A stretch of DNA of 64,000 nucleotides from Deferribacteraceae bacterium UBA6793 (GTDB taxonomy: Bacteria > Chrysiogenota > Deferribacteres > Deferribacterales > Geovibrionaceae), in NCBI GenBank assembly GCA_002452405.1, contig DKFP01000014.1, positions 248,001 through 312,000 of the forward strand, in the 5' to 3' direction. Numbering within the stretch: position 1 is the first letter of the stretch; each line of letters opens with the position of its first letter. The translations under genes were made by a program, and so were the position numbers. Positions 6,519-14,171 of the stretch are shown piece by piece. Under the pieces are notes generated by a model, which worked only from the letters and a program-made list of their open reading frames with translations, was not told the origin of the DNA and did no database searches.

Positions 6519-8617
6519 TGATTTCTCCCGCTCTGAGAAAGGCTCAGAGCATAAAGCAGTGTGCCCAGCGTCGTTCCGTTGTGCATGACTGCTGATTGCA
6601 GAGGGCTGATGCGCCCCATGACGGACAGAAGTACCGTAACGGTGTTTATGCCTATGTTAGCGACGGACACCCGTTTGATTACCTTCATGGTGCGTTCCGC
6701 TGTGATGCGTGCCGTGAGTATCCCGTGCAGGTCGTTGCGCAGAAGGATAACGTCGGATGTTTCCCTCGCGAGATCCGCGCCTTCGGGCATACTTATACCA
6801 ACATGTGCAGAAAGCAGAGCCGGGGCATCGTTAACCCCGTCGCCGACAAAAGCGATTTTTCGTCCTTCTCCTTTGAACCTGTTCACCACTTCAAGTTTGT
6901 CCTCAGGCTTCATTTCGAAATAGACTTCGCTGATGCCGAGTTCCTTCGCTATGTGTTTCGCTGTGTCCCTGTGGTCGCCTGTAAGCATCACAACACGGCT
7001 TATGCCCCGTTTTCTCAGGTCTTTAATGACTTGTGCCGATTCGCCCCGCGGGACATCTTTCAGTGCTATTATGCCTGCCAGCACGCCGTCACATGCCACA
7101 TAGAGTATGCTTTTGCCTGTTTTGCGCAGTCTGTCCGACGCGTCGTCCGCAGCGGAGCAGTCGATATGCTCATCTTCGTGGATGAAGTGTCTGCTGCCTG
7201 CAAGAACGTGCTTTTTGCCAACGTACGCTGAAACGCCGTGGGCTATGATGAAGTCCACCTCCCCTGTCTCTTCAAGGTGGATGTTCCTTTTTTCCGCTTC
7301 TTTAACAACAGCCGACGCTATGGGGTGGCTGTAGTGCTCTTCGGCGCTGGCGGCGGTTCTGAGAATTTCCCGCTCGTCCATCTCCGAAAAGCTGATTATG
7401 TCCGAAACCTCAAGGGTGCCTTTTGTAAGTGTTCCGGTCTTGTCGAATATGATGGTGTCTATCTGTGCCATGTTTTCAAGTGACTGGGCACCTTTGATGA
7501 AGATGCCTTCTGATGCGGCGCAGTACATACTGGATTTTATGGCGGTGGGGGTTACGAGTTTAAGTGCACAGGAGTAGTCCACGGACAGCACAGATGATGC
7601 CCTGCGGAAATCCCGTGTCAGAAGTAATGTCGCAAGCCCTATGCCGAAGGTGACGGGAACCATCCTGTCGGCTATTTTAAACGCCTGAACCTCCGTATTG
7701 GAGCGGTTTTTCAGTGAGTTATTGATGAATTTTGCTATTCTGGCGGTTGTTGTTTCAGCGCCTACTTTGCGGGCTTCGATTATGAGCCTGCCTTCCGTCA
7801 CGACAGTTCCTGCGTATACCTCGCTGTCGCATCCGGCAGTCACAGGCAGGCTTTCGCCTGTCACGGAAGCCTGATTTATGAGTCCTTCGCCGCCACGGAC
7901 TATACCGTCAACAGGTATCATCTCGCCCGACCCGATTATGACCAGACTGCCCACCAGCACTTCGCCGATGGGTACCTTTTTTTCTGTTTGTCCTTCCAGA
8001 ATCCAGACGTGCTCGACATCGGGTTTAATGAGGCTTTTCAGCATCCTGTCGGATTTGTACTGGGTGGATGCCTCAAGATAGTGTCCGAGGTTCAGCAGAA
8101 ACGTGATGGAGCCCGCCGTGAAATAGTCTTTGCGCATTAGAAGCATGGAAACAACAGCAGCATCCAGCACTTCAACTTTCAGCCCTTCGTTTACGAGAGT
8201 GTCTATCCCTTTCAAAAGGACGGGTGCAGCCCCTGCGAATGTCAGAGGCGTGCGGAACCACTGGGGCAGAACCAGCTTTGAAAGCCACATGGAACCCGCC
8301 CAGTAGACGTTTATCAGGTCGGGTGAATCAACCAGCTCCTCCTCCGCCTGAAAAACGGCATGGGAGAAGGTTTGCAGTATCGAAAGGAGAGGTTCGGTTA
8401 TCTCTGTGCCCTTTTCGTGTTCAACCACAAGGGTATTTGCGCGCTGATTTACGCGGACGGCAGTTACGCCGCTGATACACTCTAGGGTTGATTCAAGCAG
8501 AGTGCAGTCGAGGGCGGGGTTGCCGAGCACCCCCGCCTTCAGCCGTATCCTCGTATCAGTTTTGTGAGCGATGCTCACGCTTTCAAATCCCGTCGGATAA
8601 TATTTTTTCTTCGTCAT
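6515..8617 (-). CDS. P1B-type ATPase with SCA-type membrane motif (P1B-6 / FezB-like)
   Basis: A 700-residue heavy-metal P-type ATPase. The N-terminal HMA_2-like domain (residues ~15-75, TDTRIRLKAGV) has no CXXC. A TGES motif sits in the actuator domain, FDKTGTLT is the phosphorylation site, YSHPIASA is the HP motif of the N-domain, and GDGVNDAPAL is the hinge. The membrane metal-site motif is VDYSCALKLVTP, not CPC, SPC or CPH. The SCA-type motif is the mark of the P1B-6 group, which includes FezB, the ATPase required for ferrosome formation. It overlaps neighbours on both sides by 4 nt. All catalytic motifs are intact, so it is probably an active iron(II) or transition-metal pump into a membrane compartment or out of the cell; the direction and metal are inferred. 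Confidence 0.85.
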   Translation of the reverse strand: MTKKKYYPTGFESVSIAHKTDTRIRLKAGVLGNPALDCTLLESTLECISGVTAVRVNQRANTLVVEHEKGTEITEPLLSILQTFSHAVFQAEEELVDSPDLINVYWAGSMWLSKLVLPQWFRTPLTFAGAAPVLLKGIDTLVNEGLKVEVLDAAVVSMLLMRKDYFTAGSITFLLNLGHYLEASTQYKSDRMLKSLIKPDVEHVWILEGQTEKKVPIGEVLVGSLVIIGSGEMIPVDGIVRGGEGLINQASVTGESLPVTAGCDSEVYAGTVVTEGRLIIEARKVGAETTTARIAKFINNSLKNRSNTEVQAFKIADRMVPVTFGIGLATLLLTRDFRRASSVLSVDYSCALKLVTPTAIKSSMYCAASEGIFIKGAQSLENMAQIDTIIFDKTGTLTKGTLEVSDIISFSEMDEREILRTAASAEEHYSHPIASAVVKEAEKRNIHLEETGEVDFIIAHGVSAYVGKKHVLAGSRHFIHEDEHIDCSAADDASDRLRKTGKSILYVACDGVLAGIIALKDVPRGESAQVIKDLRKRGISRVVMLTGDHRDTAKHIAKELGISEVYFEMKPEDKLEVVNRFKGEGRKIAFVGDGVNDAPALLSAHVGISMPEGADLARETSDVILLRNDLHGILTARITAERTMKVIKRVSVANIGINTVTVLLSVMGRISPLQSAVMHNGTTLGTLLYALSLSQSGRNQ

Positions 8618-8811
8618 GACCTGTTTTTGTACAAGAATGTATGGTAAACCGACAGCCCTACCAAAGCCACACCGGCTATGGTATGGATGTTTCTTGAGGT
8701 TTTACCCTTGTTGAACCCTGAAACCACAAGAACTCCAAGCGCCGCCGTCATGGCGTACTTGGTGTATCTGCGTTTCTTCTGCATGGGGCTTAATTTTCTT
8801 TCTTCGGGCAT
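8614..8811 (-). CDS. Small two-helix membrane protein of the ferrosome-like cluster
   Basis: A 65-residue protein with a basic N-terminus and two hydrophobic segments (YAMTAALGVLVVSGF and TIAGVALVGLSVYHTFLY). Histidines at the start of helix 2 and in SVYH could bind haem or metal, but this is a guess. The gene overlaps the ATPase start by 4 nt and follows the YtxH-like gene by 1 nt, so it is translationally coupled and very likely real despite its size. No family recognised with confidence. Confidence 0.7.
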   Translation of the reverse strand: MPEERKLSPMQKKRRYTKYAMTAALGVLVVSGFNKGKTSRNIHTIAGVALVGLSVYHTFLYKNRS

Positions 8812-8812
8812 G

Positions 8813-9127
8813 TTATTCCCCGCCCATCTCCGCCTGAACGTCTCTTATCTGCTCTTTCAGCTCTTCAACGCCGCCTTGCAGACCGCCCCAAACTTTCACA
8901 ACGCCTTTGACGATGGCTTTTTTAACTGCGGGGTTGGTGAGTATGAGCGCAACGCCTGCGCCGATAACGAAGCCTTTAACATATGACGGCTCGCGGAAGT
9001 TGAACCATTCTTTAAGATGGCTTGCGGCTGTGTGCTGCTGGGGATAGTATGCCTGCTGTGCATACTGGGGTGCGTAGTAATGCTGTTGCTGTCCTTGTGC
9101 TGCTTCGGGTGCTTTTTGCTGTTCCAT
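8813..9127 (-). CDS. YtxH/glycine-zipper-like membrane protein with Gln/Tyr-rich N-terminus
   Basis: A 104-residue protein. Residues ~1-40 are rich in Gln, Tyr, Ala and Pro (QGQQQHYYAPQYAQQAYYPQQH) and look disordered. Residues ~50-70 form one hydrophobic segment (YVKGFVIGAGVALILTNPAVKKAIVKG), with the same KGFVIGAGxALxL pattern seen in the protein at 9447-9953. A short amphipathic coil follows (GGVEELKEQIRDVQAEM). Such proteins resemble phasin- or magnetosome-type surface or membrane-shaping proteins. Role inferred from the cluster only. Confidence 0.72.
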   Translation of the reverse strand: MEQQKAPEAAQGQQQHYYAPQYAQQAYYPQQHTAASHLKEWFNFREPSYVKGFVIGAGVALILTNPAVKKAIVKGVVKVWGGLQGGVEELKEQIRDVQAEMGGE

Positions 9128-9129
9128 GA

Positions 9130-9450
9130 TTAACTCTCCTTAACCGTATTTTCAGGTTTTACTGATGAATCCCAAAGATATTTTGCGCCTGCTGATGCCG
9201 CTGTGAAGGCTATCAGGGACATGAAGACCCCGAAACCGAACATGCTTGCCGCGGCAACGCCCGCCGCTGTGGCGATACCTGTTCCTGCCGCTTCTTTAAC
9301 AACGTTTTCAGCCGCCTGTTCTTTTGTAATCTTTCCGGCTTTATAGTCCTTTGTCTGCTTTGCAGCTGATACTGCGCCGCCTATGACTGCGCCCGCCAGA
9401 GCGCCGGACACCGTTGCCCTGCCTATTGATGATCCTATATGCTTACTCAT
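9130..9450 (-). CDS. Glycine-zipper membrane protein, magnetosome MamC-like pattern
   Basis: A 106-residue protein with two glycine/alanine-zipper helices (SGALAGAVIGGAVSAAKQ and GIATAAGVAAASMFGFGVFMSLIAFTAASAGAKYLW) joined by a charged hinge (TKDYKAGKITKEQAAENVVKEAAG). The layout recalls MamC-type magnetosome membrane proteins and other small organelle-membrane proteins, though I cannot confirm homology. It overlaps the next upstream gene by 4 nt and has a good RBS (GGAGG). In a ferrosome-like system it would be a candidate for packing or shaping the organelle membrane. Confidence 0.7.
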   Translation of the reverse strand: MSKHIGSSIGRATVSGALAGAVIGGAVSAAKQTKDYKAGKITKEQAAENVVKEAAGTGIATAAGVAAASMFGFGVFMSLIAFTAASAGAKYLWDSSVKPENTVKES

Positions 9451-9953
9451 ATCTGTTCCTCCGAGTCCTCTGTGAACATGCTGACTGTTTTGCCCAGAAT
9501 GTCGCTGAGTGCTGAACGCACCGATTCGCTGCTTAAAAGCATCGCAAGTCCTGCGCCCATCACCAGCCCTTTGATAAAGTCACTGCCGGTGGCGTTTACC
9601 ATTCTGCTGACCTCTGAAAGCTGCGTGTTGCCCTCTATCATCTGCCCAAACATGCCCATAATGCCGCTCATAGGATCTTCCTGATGGTGGTGTCCGCAAT
9701 GCTCGCCCTGAGGTGGCGGCGGCGCTGGCTGAAAACCGTATTGCGGCGGATATGGCGGCATATACGGCGGAAAAGGCGGATAGGGTGCGTAGCCCTGCAT
9801 CGGTTGATAGGGAGGCGGATACATGTATGGGTTATACATATACGGATTGCCCATGAAAGGCTGCTGCATCTGCGGTTCGCCCATGTATGGGTTCTGCATC
9901 TGTTCTTCCGCTTCCTGCTGTCCGGAAGTTTCGTTCGTTTCTTTCTCTTCCAC
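9447..9953 (-). CDS. Proline/tyrosine/methionine-rich protein with C-terminal YtxH-like segment
   Basis: A 168-residue protein in two parts. Residues ~1-95 are low complexity, built from repeated PYM/PFMG/PPYPP units (QQPFMGNPYMYNPYMYPP), then GEHCGHHHQED, a His/Cys cluster that could bind metal. Residues ~115-160 carry the hydrophobic GLVMGAGLAMLLSSESVRSAL segment, sharing a GLVMGAG/GFVIGAG pattern with the product of 8813-9127. The start is a GTG at 9953 with GGAGGG 5 nt upstream. The disordered, aromatic-rich N-terminus could mediate self-association. It is the first gene of the distal half of the cluster, just downstream of repeat copy C. Confidence 0.7.
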   Translation of the reverse strand: MEEKETNETSGQQEAEEQMQNPYMGEPQMQQPFMGNPYMYNPYMYPPPYQPMQGYAPYPPFPPYMPPYPPQYGFQPAPPPPQGEHCGHHHQEDPMSGIMGMFGQMIEGNTQLSEVSRMVNATGSDFIKGLVMGAGLAMLLSSESVRSALSDILGKTVSMFTEDSEEQI

Positions 9954-9997
9954 AAAACCCTCCTTTTATATTTTATTTTGATTCGACTTCGTCATAT

Positions 9998-10083
9998 GAG
10001 ACTGCCGCGTCCGCCTGAGGGCTTCCTCGCAGAGACAGAAAAATTAAAGTCTTCGCGAGGAGCATCGGCGACGACGCGATCTC
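9998..10083. repeat. Dispersed palindromic repeat, copy C
   Basis: The same CTCGCAGAGAC...GTCTTCGCGAG core with outer arms GAGACTGCCGCGTC and GACGCGATCTC. It fills the only real gap (9954-10084) inside the ferrosome-like cluster and may act as a transcript-stabilising or terminating hairpin there. Confidence 0.8.
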
Positions 10084-10084
10084 A

Positions 10085-10381
10085 TTACTTTATAAATTCT
10101 TCATATTTTTTAAGTATTGTGAGGCTTTCGCTGTCGGAAGCCCCCAGCAGAGTTGCCATGTCCGCAGGATGTATCACCGCAGGGTCATAGCGGAGCACCA
10201 CCGAACGGGCAAGCATGTTCACCCGCTTGTCCAGCACGCCGGGTATGGACGCGCTTATCTCCTCCAGCCGTTTGCTCACAGGGTCTTTCATGATTGCAGG
10301 GTCAACTTTAAGCCTTATCCGCCCTTCGACGTGGTGCACGACTGAAACATATTTTTTTACTGCCAGAAGTTCTTCTATCAT
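10085..10381 (-). CDS. HMA_2-type metal-binding-like domain protein
   Basis: A 98-residue protein that is essentially one ferredoxin-like HMA_2 domain: VVHHVEGRIRLKVDPAIMKDP, then GVLDKRVNMLARSVVLRYDPAVI. The GRIRLK stretch is the same signature as in the N-termini of both ATPases (TRIRLK and NRVRLK). There is no CXXC, so it probably does not bind copper or zinc the classical way. A stand-alone HMA-like protein next to a P1B-6 ATPase is a feature of fez clusters. It overlaps the ATPase gene upstream by 4 nt. Confidence 0.8.
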   Translation of the reverse strand: MIEELLAVKKYVSVVHHVEGRIRLKVDPAIMKDPVSKRLEEISASIPGVLDKRVNMLARSVVLRYDPAVIHPADMATLLGASDSESLTILKKYEEFIK

Positions 10382-12522
10382 TCCTTTTCTCCGTCGTAGT
10401 TCATAAGTCTGGAAGAGTTCGCCATTATACCCCCCGTGTGTGCTATGTGCAGAAGACCTGCCATAACGGGGTTCAGGATGCCCAGCGCGCCCAGCACGGC
10501 TCCGGCGATGTTGGTTGACGTTGCGAGGGTGAAGTTCTGATGAACTATGGTTTTTGTCTTTTTGCTGAGCTGGCGGAGGAAGACTATCTTGTTCAGGTCG
10601 TCGTCCACCAGCGCTATGTCCGCCGCTTCCACTGCGACGTCGGAACCCGCCGCGCCCATAGCAATGCCGAGATCAGCCTGTGCAAGAGCCAGAACGTCGT
10701 TAATTCCGTCACCTATCATTGTGACCTTGTGCTCTTTCTGAATCTGACGGATGATGTCCGCTTTGTCCTGAGGCAGAACGGAGTAGTGACATTCGTCAAA
10801 ACCGAGGCGCTGTGCCAGCGGTTCCGCAGACTGCCGCTCGTCGCCTGTTACCATTATGAGATTTTTAACGCCGTCTCTGCGCAGAAAATCTATTGTTTCG
10901 GCAACGCCCTCTTTGTCCTTTGTGCGGATGGAGATGATGCCGAGGAGTCTGCTGTCCTCTGCGACGTAGAGAACGCTTTTGCCCTCTTCCGCCCATTTTT
11001 CAGCACGGCGTTTAACTGTGCCGGTTTTTATGCTGAACCGCTCCATGAGCTTTCTGTTGCCAACGCAGACGGTGCCTTCCGCTGTGTCCGCCGCAACCCC
11101 CATCCCGAGGATGGTTTCGCACACGGCGTGGTCCGGTTTCTCCAGACAGAGCTGTTCCGCTTTTTTGCGTATCGCCGCCGCCATGGGGTGACGGTTGTGC
11201 AGTTCCGCCGCGTATGCACGCATGAGAAGATCCTGTTCGGATGAGCCTTTAAGCGGATAGATGTCTATGACTTCCGGCATGTCTGTTGTGATGGTACCGG
11301 TTTTGTCGAAACAGAACGATTCCTGTTCGCCGGCGTCTTCAAGGTAGCGCCCGCCTTTGATGAGCACCCCTTTGGATGCCGCGTTGCCGATGGAAGCACT
11401 CACAGCGGAAGACGCAGCCAGTGCCGTTGCACAGGGACACGTCATAACCAGCATGACGGAGAGTGTTCTGTAAAGGCTGCGGGTGAGCACAAAGGTGCCC
11501 GCCGTCATTATGAATCCGATGCCCACGAGTTTCTTTGCCAGCTTGTCCGCTTCCAGCTCAATGGGAGCCTTGTTCTCAAGGGATGTTTCCACCGCCTGCA
11601 ATATGCGCGCAAGGTATGTGCTGTCGCCGACTCTGTCCGCGCGGATGTATATCAGCCCATCCTGAACATAGGTTCCGGCGTAGACTGATTCGGATTTAAC
11701 TTTATGAATAAGTTCCTGCCGCCCGTTTATGGGGGCTTCATTAACCATCGCTTCGCCGCGGATTATCTCGCCGTCAACTGATATCTTTTCACCTGTCCGC
11801 ACTATGACAGTTGCACCCTGTTCAACCTTTTCAACGGCAACCTCTATCTCCCGCCCGTTAATAAGGACGAAGGCGGTTTTTGCCGTTATGTCGAGAATAT
11901 TCTTTATGGAGGCTCGTGATTTTTCGGTGATGTTTTCCTGCATAAGTTCCGCGCCGCTGTTCACCCAGAGTATCTCAAGTGCGGTCATGGTTTCTCCGGT
12001 GAGAAGCGCCGCGCCGACACCTGCACCGAGGAACGCATCCAGCCCTATTTTTTTGTCTTTAAGTGATTTTGAAACAGCGGAATATACAAGCGGAGCGGCA
12101 AAGAACGCTGTAAGGAACCACATGGGGCTGAAAACAGCCTGTGAAAGCACTCTGCCGAACAGCCGCTTTGATATGAAGGATGCGCCTGTCATGGCGGTAA
12201 GAGCCGCAAACTCTGTTTTTTTGTTGAGAAGCGCCAGACCGTCCTTCGCATCGGAACATGCACAGCCCGCTTTTGCCGCTTCCGCCGGAATCAACTTAAC
12301 GGATTTTATCAGGGAAACAGCGTTTACAATGTCCGAAACGGAGAGCACTCCGCCGTCATACGCGATTATAAGACTTGCGCATTTTCTGTTGCACCGTACT
12401 GAGGCTATGCCCTGTTTCGATGAAAGGACGCTGATTATGGATGAACAGAGATTCTGCTCTGTTTTTAGGATTGGATATTTGAGCCTGACCCTGTTTGGGG
12501 AGGCATGAGCAATCTTTAACAC
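10378..12522 (-). CDS. Second P1B-type ATPase, CPC membrane motif but altered actuator motif
   Basis: A 714-residue heavy-metal P-type ATPase and the first gene of the cluster. An HMA_2-like N-domain (ASPNRVRLKYPIL) lacks CXXC but CACSD near residue ~90 might bind metal. TM motif TCPCATALA, phosphorylation site FDKTGTITT, NRHPMAAA and GDGINDVLALA are present. The actuator domain reads NEAPINGRQEL where TGE is expected, so the glutamate that drives dephosphorylation is missing. It starts with GTG at 12522 with AGGGCGG upstream. It may be a regulatory or structural partner of the second ATPase, or turn over slowly; which applies is inference. Confidence 0.83.
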   Translation of the reverse strand: MLKIAHASPNRVRLKYPILKTEQNLCSSIISVLSSKQGIASVRCNRKCASLIIAYDGGVLSVSDIVNAVSLIKSVKLIPAEAAKAGCACSDAKDGLALLNKKTEFAALTAMTGASFISKRLFGRVLSQAVFSPMWFLTAFFAAPLVYSAVSKSLKDKKIGLDAFLGAGVGAALLTGETMTALEILWVNSGAELMQENITEKSRASIKNILDITAKTAFVLINGREIEVAVEKVEQGATVIVRTGEKISVDGEIIRGEAMVNEAPINGRQELIHKVKSESVYAGTYVQDGLIYIRADRVGDSTYLARILQAVETSLENKAPIELEADKLAKKLVGIGFIMTAGTFVLTRSLYRTLSVMLVMTCPCATALAASSAVSASIGNAASKGVLIKGGRYLEDAGEQESFCFDKTGTITTDMPEVIDIYPLKGSSEQDLLMRAYAAELHNRHPMAAAIRKKAEQLCLEKPDHAVCETILGMGVAADTAEGTVCVGNRKLMERFSIKTGTVKRRAEKWAEEGKSVLYVAEDSRLLGIISIRTKDKEGVAETIDFLRRDGVKNLIMVTGDERQSAEPLAQRLGFDECHYSVLPQDKADIIRQIQKEHKVTMIGDGINDVLALAQADLGIAMGAAGSDVAVEAADIALVDDDLNKIVFLRQLSKKTKTIVHQNFTLATSTNIAGAVLGALGILNPVMAGLLHIAHTGGIMANSSRLMNYDGEKE

Positions 12523-12585
12523 ACTAACCGCCCTGTGCGCCCCATGCCCGAAGGGGAGCAGATTTGTTAATGTGTCAACCCGAAC

Positions 12586-12603
12586 GCTTAACCAATGTTA
12601 AGC
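12586..12603. promoter_or_regulatory. Inverted repeat upstream of the ferrosome-like cluster
   Basis: GCTTAAC (12586-12592) and GTTAAGC (12597-12603) around CAAT. It lies 64-81 bp upstream of the first ATPase gene. Operator or hairpin; the binding protein is unknown. Confidence 0.4.
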
Positions 12604-12638
12604 ACCGGAGCTTCTAAAAGTCAACTTTTTTTCAGATT

Positions 12639-12653
12639 TGAAAATGAGTTTCA
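12639..12653. promoter_or_regulatory. Fur-like 7-1-7 site upstream of the ferrosome-like cluster
   Basis: TGAAAATGAGTTTCA fits the 7-1-7 Fur pattern TGATAAT-N-ATTATCA at 11 of 14 positions and has 5-bp perfect arms (TGAAA/TTTCA). It is ~117 bp upstream of the cluster's first start codon. Taken with the stronger Fur box at the other end, iron repression is plausible. Confidence 0.42.
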
Positions 12654-12670
12654 GTAATAATTCAGGTGTT

Positions 12671-12700
12671 TAAAAAGGCGGTCAGAAGGGCTGGCCGCCT
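12671..12700 (-). terminator. Terminator of the alanine/sodium symporter gene
   Basis: On the minus strand, GGCGG and CCGCC arms (12695-12699 and 12677-12681) are extended by CA/TG pairing and followed by TTTTT. It starts 16 nt after the stop and separates this gene from the ferrosome-like cluster. Confidence 0.8.
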
Positions 12701-12715
12701 AAAATTTTTAAAGAA

Positions 12716-14056
12716 TTATTTTTTTAAATTGGCGAAATAATCTCTTGTTTCCGCAAAAACAACAGAGGAGAGACCCAGAAGACCTATAAGGTTTGGCAGA
12801 GCCATAAGTCCGTTGAAGATGTCGGAAAGCAGCCAGACTATATTCAGCTTTGCCATTGCGCCTACACCGATGAAAAGGATGAACACTATTCTGTATGGGG
12901 TGATGGATTTCACGCCGAACAGGTATTCCATGGATTTTTCACCGTAATAGCACCAGCCGAGGATGGTTGAATATGCGAACAGCGCAAGGCTTATCGCAAC
13001 AACAACGGGTCCCGCTGAGAAACCGAGTGAGAATGCATAGTTTGTGAGGTCTGCCCCGTTTTTGCCAATGTTCCATGCGCCTGTTGAGATGAGCACCAGA
13101 CCTGTCATTGTGCAGACAACAAGCGTGTCGATGAACGTCTGGGTCATGGATACAAGAGCCTGTGAAACGGGGTGTTTTGTCTGTGCCGCAGCTGCCGCGA
13201 TAGGTGCGCTGCCAAGTCCGGATTCGTTCGAGAAAACGCCGCGGGCAACTCCCATACGGATAGCCATCATAACGCTTGCACCTGCAAAACCGCCGGATGC
13301 AGCCGTGGGGGTGAACGCCTCTTCAAAGATGAGTATAAATGCGGCGGGTATCTTGTCCGCAAACATAACAAGGATGATTAATGAACTGATAATATAAAAT
13401 ATTATCATTACGGGCACAAGGATGCTTGTTACCCTGCCGATGGATTTGATTCCGCCGAGAACAACAAGGGCTGTGAAAACCATAAGAACAAGACCTGTTG
13501 CATAGGTCGGCACGTTGAATGTCGAGCGCAGAGCGTCTGCGACTGAGTTTGACTGAACCATGTTGCCTATGCCGAAGGATGCTACAACTGCGAAAACCGC
13601 GAACAGAATACCCATCCATTTCCAGCCGAGACCGTTTGAAATGTAATACATGGGACCGCCGCTCATATTACCGTTTTCGTCCACTTCGCGATATTTAACG
13701 GCAAGAACAGCTTCCGCATATTTTGTTGCCATGCCCACAAGCCCTGTGACCCACATCCAGAACATTGCACCGGGTCCGCCGAGGGCGATTGCGGTTGCAA
13801 CGCCGGCAATGTTACCTGTTCCGACAGTTGCGGACATTGCAGTCATAAGCGCCTGAAAGTGTGTGATGTCGCCGGGTTCGTCGTCTGATTCCTTGCGTTT
13901 TACAAGGGCGAGCCAGAGAGCGTAAAAAAGTTTAGTAAACTGAAGAAAACGAAGATTAATTGTAAGCCAGATTCCTGTTCCCACCAGAAGCACGAGGAGC
14001 GGAACGCCCCATACAAAACCGCCGATGGTATTTAGTATGTTCTCAAACTGTTCCAA
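12716..14056 (-). CDS. Alanine/glycine:cation symporter (AGCS family)
   Basis: A 446-residue inner-membrane transporter with about 11 hydrophobic helices. The AGCS signature is clear: GTGIWLTINLRFLQ near the N-terminus, SATVGTGNIAGVATAIALGGPGAMFWMW, and MGVARGVFSNESGLGSAPIAAAAA. It imports alanine or glycine with Na+. The start is a TTG at 14056: AGGAGG lies 6 nt upstream, while the longer frame from 14113 has no RBS and adds a basic non-family stretch. Single gene with its own terminator. Confidence 0.92.
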   Translation of the reverse strand: MEQFENILNTIGGFVWGVPLLVLLVGTGIWLTINLRFLQFTKLFYALWLALVKRKESDDEPGDITHFQALMTAMSATVGTGNIAGVATAIALGGPGAMFWMWVTGLVGMATKYAEAVLAVKYREVDENGNMSGGPMYYISNGLGWKWMGILFAVFAVVASFGIGNMVQSNSVADALRSTFNVPTYATGLVLMVFTALVVLGGIKSIGRVTSILVPVMIIFYIISSLIILVMFADKIPAAFILIFEEAFTPTAASGGFAGASVMMAIRMGVARGVFSNESGLGSAPIAAAAAQTKHPVSQALVSMTQTFIDTLVVCTMTGLVLISTGAWNIGKNGADLTNYAFSLGFSAGPVVVAISLALFAYSTILGWCYYGEKSMEYLFGVKSITPYRIVFILFIGVGAMAKLNIVWLLSDIFNGLMALPNLIGLLGLSSVVFAETRDYFANLKK

Positions 14057-14171
14057 ATAAAGCCTCCTTCTTTTGACTGTTTTAAACTTAACATTAATCA
14101 TTGAAAATCTCAATACATTATGAAATTCGGATAACTATGATATATAGACGGAATTTTGTTTTTGAAGTTGC

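Noticed and set aside
12716..14113. Longer start (14113) for the alanine/sodium symporter
   Set aside because: No RBS; AGGAGG precisely precedes the TTG at 14056 and the family N-terminus begins there.
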